Notes under the pieces: generated by a model
The model's database searches: none
The model's input: the letters and a program-made list of their open reading frames with translations, nothing else
What the model was told of the DNA's origin: nothing
Source: Candidatus Zixiibacteriota bacterium
Lineage (GTDB): Bacteria; SM23-81; DAOVCL01
Assembly (NCBI GenBank): GCA_030670005.1
Contig: DAOVCL010000062.1
Location: 1-9,758 of the forward strand
Reading direction: 5' to 3'
Length of the DNA stretch: 9,758 nucleotides
In this document: positions 7,166-9,758 of the stretch, in pieces
Layout of the letters: each line of letters begins with the position of its first letter
Numbering within the stretch: the stretch's first letter is position 1
Made by a program: the position numbers and the translations under genes

Positions 7166-7651
7166 ATGCTTAAACCCTTAACGATAACACTTCTTCTTTT
7201 GTGTTGTATCCCAAGTATGGTGTTAGCTCAAGATAACGACTTTGGCTTAGGCATAATTCTTGGAGAGCCAACTGGGATTAGCGCTAAACTTTGGCTGAGC
7301 AGAAAATCTGCTGTAGATGGTGCCATTGCCTGGTCGTTTGTGGACACCGATCATCTGCATTTGCATGGAGATTATCTATGGCACAATTACGACATTATAG
7401 ACATCGCAGAAGGTAAGTTTCCCATCTACTACGGAATTGGCGCTCGTATTCGTTTTGAAAACAAATCAGGGCATACAGCTCATTCCACGAAGAATAAATC
7501 AAGATTTGGTGTGCGTGGAGTTATTGGTATAGAGTACATCTTTGCCACCGCACCCTTCGATTTATTCTTTGAGCTTGCGCCGATAATGGATTTGATTCCC
7601 GGTTCTGACTTTTCGCTCAGTGCTGCTCTCGGATTTCGCTATTTCTTCTGA
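7166..7651 (+). CDS. Small secreted outer-membrane beta-barrel-like protein, function unknown
   Basis: 161 residues. Residues 1-21 form a classic signal peptide, with a basic start, a leucine-rich core and VLA before Q22. The mature part has alternating hydrophobic strands and short turns: FGLGIILGEPTGISAKLWL (26-44), FPIYYGIGARIRF (85-97), FGVRGVIGIEYIF (114-126), FDLFFELAPIMDLI (131-144) and LSAALGFRYFF (151-161). The last residue is Phe, as is common for proteins inserted by the BAM machinery. This suggests a small outer-membrane barrel in a Gram-negative cell; the role is unknown. The start is the ATG at 7166, with GAAGGGA upstream. A longer TTG-initiated reading (7124) lacks a ribosome-binding site and would put the signal peptide internally. 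Base composition is lower in GC than in the glycolytic genes. It stands alone behind its own promoter. Confidence 0.8.
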   Translation: MLKPLTITLLLLCCIPSMVLAQDNDFGLGIILGEPTGISAKLWLSRKSAVDGAIAWSFVDTDHLHLHGDYLWHNYDIIDIAEGKFPIYYGIGARIRFENKSGHTAHSTKNKSRFGVRGVIGIEYIFATAPFDLFFELAPIMDLIPGSDFSLSAALGFRYFF

Positions 7652-7703
7652 CAGTTGTGGGGAAAGCCTGTGATATTAAAGGATTAAGCAGCTTTTTAAA
7701 TAA

Positions 7704-7925
7704 TCCGCTGGCAAGACAAAGCTGAGTAAAAAGTTTAGTGTCGGCTGTTTAAGTCATTCTATTGCTATTCATCTCCTTAAGAACAGACAACACTTAGAGT
7801 ATGTGGTCTATCACTTAGGACATAAGAAAATCCAGAACACGGCCATCTATGTTAAGATAACTAACAAGAGAAGAGAGGAGACCTTTAAGAGGATGGAGAC
7901 CTCTCCAGCCATTGCGAAGATTTGA
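7704..7925 (+). pseudogene. Tyrosine recombinase (phage-type integrase), C-terminal relic
   Basis: The frame from the TAA at 7701 to the TGA at 7923 reads CLSHSIAIHLLKN, then HLEYVVYHLGHKKIQNTAIY and VKITNKRREETFKRMETSPA. This matches the end of tyrosine recombinases: the 'H.LRHS.A.HLL' box, the 'LGH..I..T..IY' block with the late His and the nucleophilic Tyr, and a typical basic tail. The catalytic His and Arg of the HxLR box are replaced (GCLS). The upstream core and arm-binding domains are absent, and there is no start codon. It is thus a decayed remnant, probably of an integrating element, and not active. The closest subfamily cannot be told by eye. Confidence 0.75.
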
Positions 7926-8089
7926 AAAACCAAAAGGCAAGTGAAAAACTCCTTGCCTTCTGTAGAACTTGGATTTATAATCAAACCAAAACACTTCCCC
8001 TTAGTTGTAAAATGATTCAACTTTACGAGAGGTATCGCAAATTTGCCGGATATAAACGAGATGAGCTAAATAGGTTAATAATCCAGTAA
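7922..8089 (+). CDS. Possible small ORF of 55 residues touching the recombinase relic
   Basis: A TTG at 7922 overlaps the relic's TGA stop (TTGA) and opens a 55-residue frame beginning MKNQKASEKLLAFCRTWIYN. It is rich in aromatic and basic residues (KMIQLYERYRKFAGYKRDEL near the end) and predicted helical by eye. There is no clear ribosome-binding site and no recognised family. The residue pattern looks more protein-like than chance. It could be a real small protein, the end of a longer broken gene (the frame is open back to the TAA near 7885), or an accident. Confidence 0.25.
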   Translation: MKNQKASEKLLAFCRTWIYNQTKTLPLSCKMIQLYERYRKFAGYKRDELNRLIIQ

Positions 8090-8113
8090 ACGTTAGGCGT
8101 CATTATTGATAAT

Positions 8114-8148
8114 AAGGCTATGAAAGAATCTGCGGGCCTAGCCTTTTT
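8114..8148 (+). terminator. Terminator-like hairpin just upstream of the exported-protein gene
   Basis: AAGGCTA (8114-8120) and TAGCCTT (8139-8145) form a 7-bp perfect stem with an 18-nt loop. A T-run (8144-8148) follows. It ends only 8 bp before the GGAGG of the next gene. It may end transcription from the left, or act as an attenuator in the leader of the gene at 8169. The loop is long for a simple terminator. Confidence 0.4.
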
Positions 8149-8168
8149 GATGAAAGGAGGTGAGATCT

Positions 8169-8687
8169 ATGTGGATACTTACATCCAAACGATCGATGGC
8201 ACTATTCATTAGTCTCGCTTTGATCTTTGTTCTTGGTGTGATGCCTTCGATAGCACAGCAGAAGACCAAGATTGCAGGGAAAATGACGGTTGCTTACACT
8301 CGACAAGAAACGATGGATATTGGTGACACCGAAGGCCACATCATTTCCCTGGGTGAATCTGAGGGGACTAATGTCAGTACCGGTAAGCATAAGTTCATGG
8401 ATGGTGCCCAGGTTGTTAACATGTCATTTGGTGATCTTGTTAAGGGAAACGGACCTCATCAAGGCTATCTAAAACTTACCAAAAAGGGCGATACCGCTTT
8501 TTGCAAATGGGAAGGCAAAGTCACTACCAAGGGCACCTCTATGCCGACATTTAAAGGAACCTTCTCTTATATAGAAGGGACTGGTAAGTTCGAGGACATC
8601 CAGGGGGATGGCACCTATAAGGGAAAGTACATTTCAAAGACGATATACACTGTGGAATGGAAAGGCCAATACTCCATCAAAAAGTGA
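8169..8687 (+). CDS. Exported beta-rich protein of unknown function (AOC/DUF3224-barrel-like)
   Basis: 172 residues. Residues 1-29 are a signal peptide: basic start, core ALFISLALIFVLGV, and SIA before Q30. The mature chain is rich in Gly, Lys and Thr with alternating strands, ending in GTFSYIEGTGKFEDIQGDGT, then YKGKY (130-154) and VEWKGQYSIKK. Such 'G.GKF..I.G.GTY.G......W.G.Y' endings are seen in small secreted or periplasmic barrels of the allene-oxide-cyclase/DUF3224 type. This assignment is from pattern memory only and no function is proposed. The start is the ATG at 8169, with AAAGGAGGTGA eight bases upstream. An in-frame GTG (8160) lies within that site. The gene is single, preceded by a terminator-like hairpin and followed by a short stem (TGAGG/CCTCA, 8686-8701) and a large hairpin. 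Confidence 0.75.
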   Translation: MWILTSKRSMALFISLALIFVLGVMPSIAQQKTKIAGKMTVAYTRQETMDIGDTEGHIISLGESEGTNVSTGKHKFMDGAQVVNMSFGDLVKGNGPHQGYLKLTKKGDTAFCKWEGKVTTKGTSMPTFKGTFSYIEGTGKFEDIQGDGTYKGKYISKTIYTVEWKGQYSIKK

Positions 8688-8733
8688 GGAAATAGCCTCA
8701 TCGTTGGAGCCCTTATAGAAGAAGTCTTTGCAG

Positions 8734-8934
8734 GCCCGCAGCTTGTTATATTATAAATGCAGTGGAGGGAAGGTTTGTTGAAGGGGCGAAACAGCGCCTC
8801 ACAAAAAATTGGCGCTCCATTTCGTTTCGCCAAAATCAGCCTTCCGCTCACTTCGTATAGCCCGAAACCGTTATATTAAATCGCCACCAATTTGAACCTG
8901 GTTGGAAAGCTGGTTTGTTGGGAGGGGTAAAAGC
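8734..8934. repeat. Two diverged tandem copies of a GTTATATTA...GGTTTGTTG unit around a long hairpin
   Basis: Copy 1 contains GCCCGCAGCTTGTTATATTA (8734-8753) and GGTTTGTTG (8772-8780) followed by AAGGGG. Copy 2 contains GCCCGAAACCGTTATATTA (8860-8878) and GGTTTGTTG (8912-8920) followed by GGAGGGG. Between them lies an imperfect hairpin. GGAAGG (8768-8773) pairs with CCTTCC (8840-8845), GGCGAAAC (8785-8792) with GTTTCGCC (8824-8831), and AGCGCC (8793-8798) with GGCGCT (8811-8816). This occupies most of the 315-bp gene-free gap before the CBS gene. It is probably an old repetitive element. Confidence 0.5.
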
Positions 8935-9002
8935 TTTGGGTTTTTAAATCTTATTTCAGACATACGAATATTAGTTGGCCGGTAAAATTAAGGAGGAGAG
9001 CG

Positions 9003-9419
9003 ATGAAAGTCGCATCGATTATGACCGAGAAAGTGTTCAAGGTAAGAATGGACGATTCTATCGGAACAATTCGCAATATCTTGGAGCACGTAGAGTTTCA
9101 CCATCTTTTGGTTGTGAAAGGCCGAGAGCTGGTTGGTATCCTATCGGATCGTGATGTCTTAAAGGTGATCAGTCCATTTTTAGGCACGCTCTCTGAGGAG
9201 TCACGCGACATGACCCTTCTGAATAGGAAAATTCATCAGATTATGACTCGAGAACCAATAACTGCGGACAAAGACACCAACATAGAAATTGCCGCCAATC
9301 TAATGTTGGAGAATAATATATCATGTCTTCCCGTGGTCTCACCTAAGGGTGAAATCGAGGGAATCGTAACCTTGAGAGATATTCTCAGATTCTACATTGA
9401 GGGAAATAAGGCTACCTGA
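9003..9419 (+). CDS. Stand-alone protein with two CBS domains
   Basis: 138 residues made of one CBS pair (Bateman module). CBS1 is about residues 1-56, with VASIMTEKVFKV and GILSDRDVLKV. A linker spans about 57-76. CBS2 is about 77-132, with IHQIMTREPITADKD and GIVTLRDILRFY. Each repeat has the S/T-x-x-D signature near its end (SDRD 48-51, TLRD 123-126), whose Asp contacts the ribose of bound adenine nucleotides in this family. An energy-state or nucleotide-sensing role is therefore plausible. No catalytic or membrane domain is attached, so it must act on a partner in trans. The ATG at 9003 follows AAGGAGGAG. No clear promoter was found in the repeat-rich DNA upstream. A strong promoter begins two bases after its stop codon. 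Confidence 0.92.
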   Translation: MKVASIMTEKVFKVRMDDSIGTIRNILEHVEFHHLLVVKGRELVGILSDRDVLKVISPFLGTLSEESRDMTLLNRKIHQIMTREPITADKDTNIEIAANLMLENNISCLPVVSPKGEIEGIVTLRDILRFYIEGNKAT

Positions 9420-9420
9420 T

Positions 9421-9449
9421 TTGACAATTTCTCAAAACCTATCTAAAAT
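9421..9449 (+). promoter_or_regulatory. Near-consensus promoter immediately after the CBS gene
   Basis: TTGACA (9421-9426), a 17-bp spacer, then TAAAAT (9444-9449). That is a perfect -35 and a one-mismatch -10, starting two bases after the CBS stop codon. Predicted transcription start is near 9456. No protein-coding frame with a ribosome-binding site follows before the next terminator. Confidence 0.65.
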
Positions 9450-9455
9450 TTAATT

Positions 9456-9542
9456 GCCGAGCGAATTCGGTCTCCTTCGGGTCAGAAGACCCCACCCTTG
9501 ACGAGCATAAAGCAGTTTAATGTTGAGGGTAGGGGGGGTTTT
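9456..9542 (+). ncRNA. Candidate small RNA 1 (about 87 nt)
   Basis: The stretch between the promoter at 9421 and the terminator ending at 9542 has no ORF but is rich in potential stems. CCGA/TCGG (9457-9470) forms one. GGGTC-AGAA-GACCC (9479-9492) forms a tight hairpin. An alternative, GGTCT with AGACC (9469-9491), excludes it. A pyrimidine stretch, TCTCCTTC (9471-9478), could pair with ribosome-binding sites of target mRNAs. No known RNA family was recognised. Existence, ends and function are inferred from the promoter and terminator alone. Confidence 0.4.
9490..9542 (+). terminator. Long-stem intrinsic terminator
   Basis: CCCCACCCTTGAC (9490-9502) pairs with GTTGAGGGTAGGGG (9522-9535), allowing G-U pairs and one bulged A. 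More Gs and TTTT (9539-9542) follow. It would end transcripts of the CBS gene and of candidate small RNA 1. Its left arm shares bases 9490-9492 with the hairpin just upstream, so the two folds compete. Confidence 0.6.
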
Positions 9543-9609
9543 ACATCACTTTTTTGAAAGACAAAAGGCAAGGGTTTTCCTCTTGTCTTTCTGTGATGTT
9601 TGGGTTTTT
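9543..9609. repeat. Long palindrome with T-run, possible second or bidirectional terminator
   Basis: ACATCAC (9543-9549) pairs with GTGATGT (9593-9599), and inside it GAAAGACAA (9556-9564) pairs with TTGTCTTTC (9583-9591). An inner AGG/CCT gives 19 pairs with a six-against-one internal loop. TTTTT (9605-9609) follows six bases later on the plus strand, and TTTTTT (9550-9555) lies within the left arm. It may be a back-up terminator or a small palindromic repeat. Confidence 0.5.
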
Positions 9610-9634
9610 ATATAATCAATAGATAAAATAACTA

Positions 9635-9663
9635 TTGACAAAGACGATAAGAATCACTATATT
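9635..9663 (+). promoter_or_regulatory. Near-consensus promoter for a short terminal transcript
   Basis: TTGACA (9635-9640), a 17-bp spacer, then TATATT (9658-9663). That is a perfect -35 and a one-mismatch -10. Transcription would start near 9670. The first ATG (9669) is immediately followed by TAA, so it does not open a gene. Confidence 0.7.
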
Positions 9664-9669
9664 CGCAGA

Positions 9670-9749
9670 TGTAAGGTAAGCCAGACCGTTCTTGTTTCGT
9701 CCAACATCGAACCATAGAAGCCGATGGCTACGCTTCTGTGGTTTTTTTT
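9670..9749 (+). ncRNA. Candidate small RNA 2 or leader RNA (about 80 nt)
   Basis: A strong promoter and a strong intrinsic terminator enclose about 80 nt without a plausible ORF. The 5' half (9670-9709) has little stable structure by eye, with only a short GGT/ACC pairing. The 3' half is the terminator hairpin. It could be an independent small RNA. It could also be the terminated leader of a gene beginning just beyond the right edge, i.e. a riboswitch or attenuator. None of the common riboswitch consensus motifs was recognised. Confidence 0.45.
9710..9749 (+). terminator. Strong intrinsic terminator
   Basis: AACCATAGAAGC (9710-9721) pairs with GCTTCTGTGGTT (9732-9743), 12 pairs with one G-U. 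The loop is 10 nt and eight Ts (9742-9749) follow. It has every feature of a Rho-independent terminator. Confidence 0.88.
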
Positions 9750-9758
9750 ATATGGGAT

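Noticed and set aside
7934..7959. AAGGCAAG...CTTGCCTT stem as a terminator
   Set aside because: A perfect 8-bp stem with a 10-nt loop, but no T-run follows and it lies inside the possible 55-codon ORF. Not enough for a terminator call.
8092..8098. GTTAGGC as an integron core site
   Set aside because: The heptamer fits the GTTRRRY consensus, but no matching RYYYAAC partner or palindrome was found at a suitable distance upstream. It is probably chance.
8615..8851. 78-codon minus-strand frame
   Set aside because: It runs through the repeat hairpin and the end of the exported-protein gene on the other strand, with no protein motif.
1..9758. CRISPR arrays, tRNA or rRNA genes
   Set aside because: No regularly spaced direct repeats, no T-loop GTTCRANNC with an acceptor stem and no rRNA-like stretch were seen on either strand.

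Overview
The window comes from a bacterial chromosome of moderate GC. Coding runs mostly on the minus strand in the left 5.6 kb and on the plus strand in the right 4 kb. Gene content suggests an anaerobic or deep-branching bacterium, possibly Desulfobacterota (old Deltaproteobacteria). The clues are an archaeal-type fructose-1,6-bisphosphate aldolase/phosphatase, a phosphofructokinase with pyrophosphate-type residues, and secreted beta-rich proteins. The taxonomic placement is an inference, not something the sequence proves.

Left region (1-5612, minus strand): a central-carbon gene cluster read from right to left. It is preceded by a near-consensus sigma-70-type promoter (5584-5612). The order is phosphofructokinase (probably PPi-dependent), class II fructose-bisphosphate aldolase, glyceraldehyde-3-phosphate dehydrogenase, phosphoglycerate kinase, and a bifunctional FBP aldolase/phosphatase that runs off the left edge. 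The last four are tightly packed (7-31 bp gaps). The phosphofructokinase is separated from them by a roughly 200-bp insert-like segment bounded by a 12-bp perfect inverted repeat. Together these genes cover fructose-6-P to 3-phosphoglycerate in both directions. The reversible PFK, class II aldolase, GAPDH and PGK can run either way, while the aldolase/phosphatase pulls triose-P towards fructose-6-P.

Middle (5613-6483): mostly non-coding. It contains an eroded C-terminal fragment of an IS1595-like transposase (minus strand).

Right region (6484-9419, plus strand): four small, unlinked genes in a lower-GC, accessory-looking setting: a VOC-fold protein, a small outer-membrane beta-barrel-like protein, an exported beta-rich protein and a two-CBS-domain protein. 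Between them lie a relic of a tyrosine recombinase, a possible 55-codon ORF touching it, an attC-like structured site, diverged repeats and a large hairpin. These point to repeated insertion and decay.

Right end (9420-9758): no convincing protein gene. Two promoter-to-terminator units, each specifying an RNA of roughly 80-90 nt, flank a long palindrome. These are the best candidates here for undescribed small RNAs or a leader RNA.
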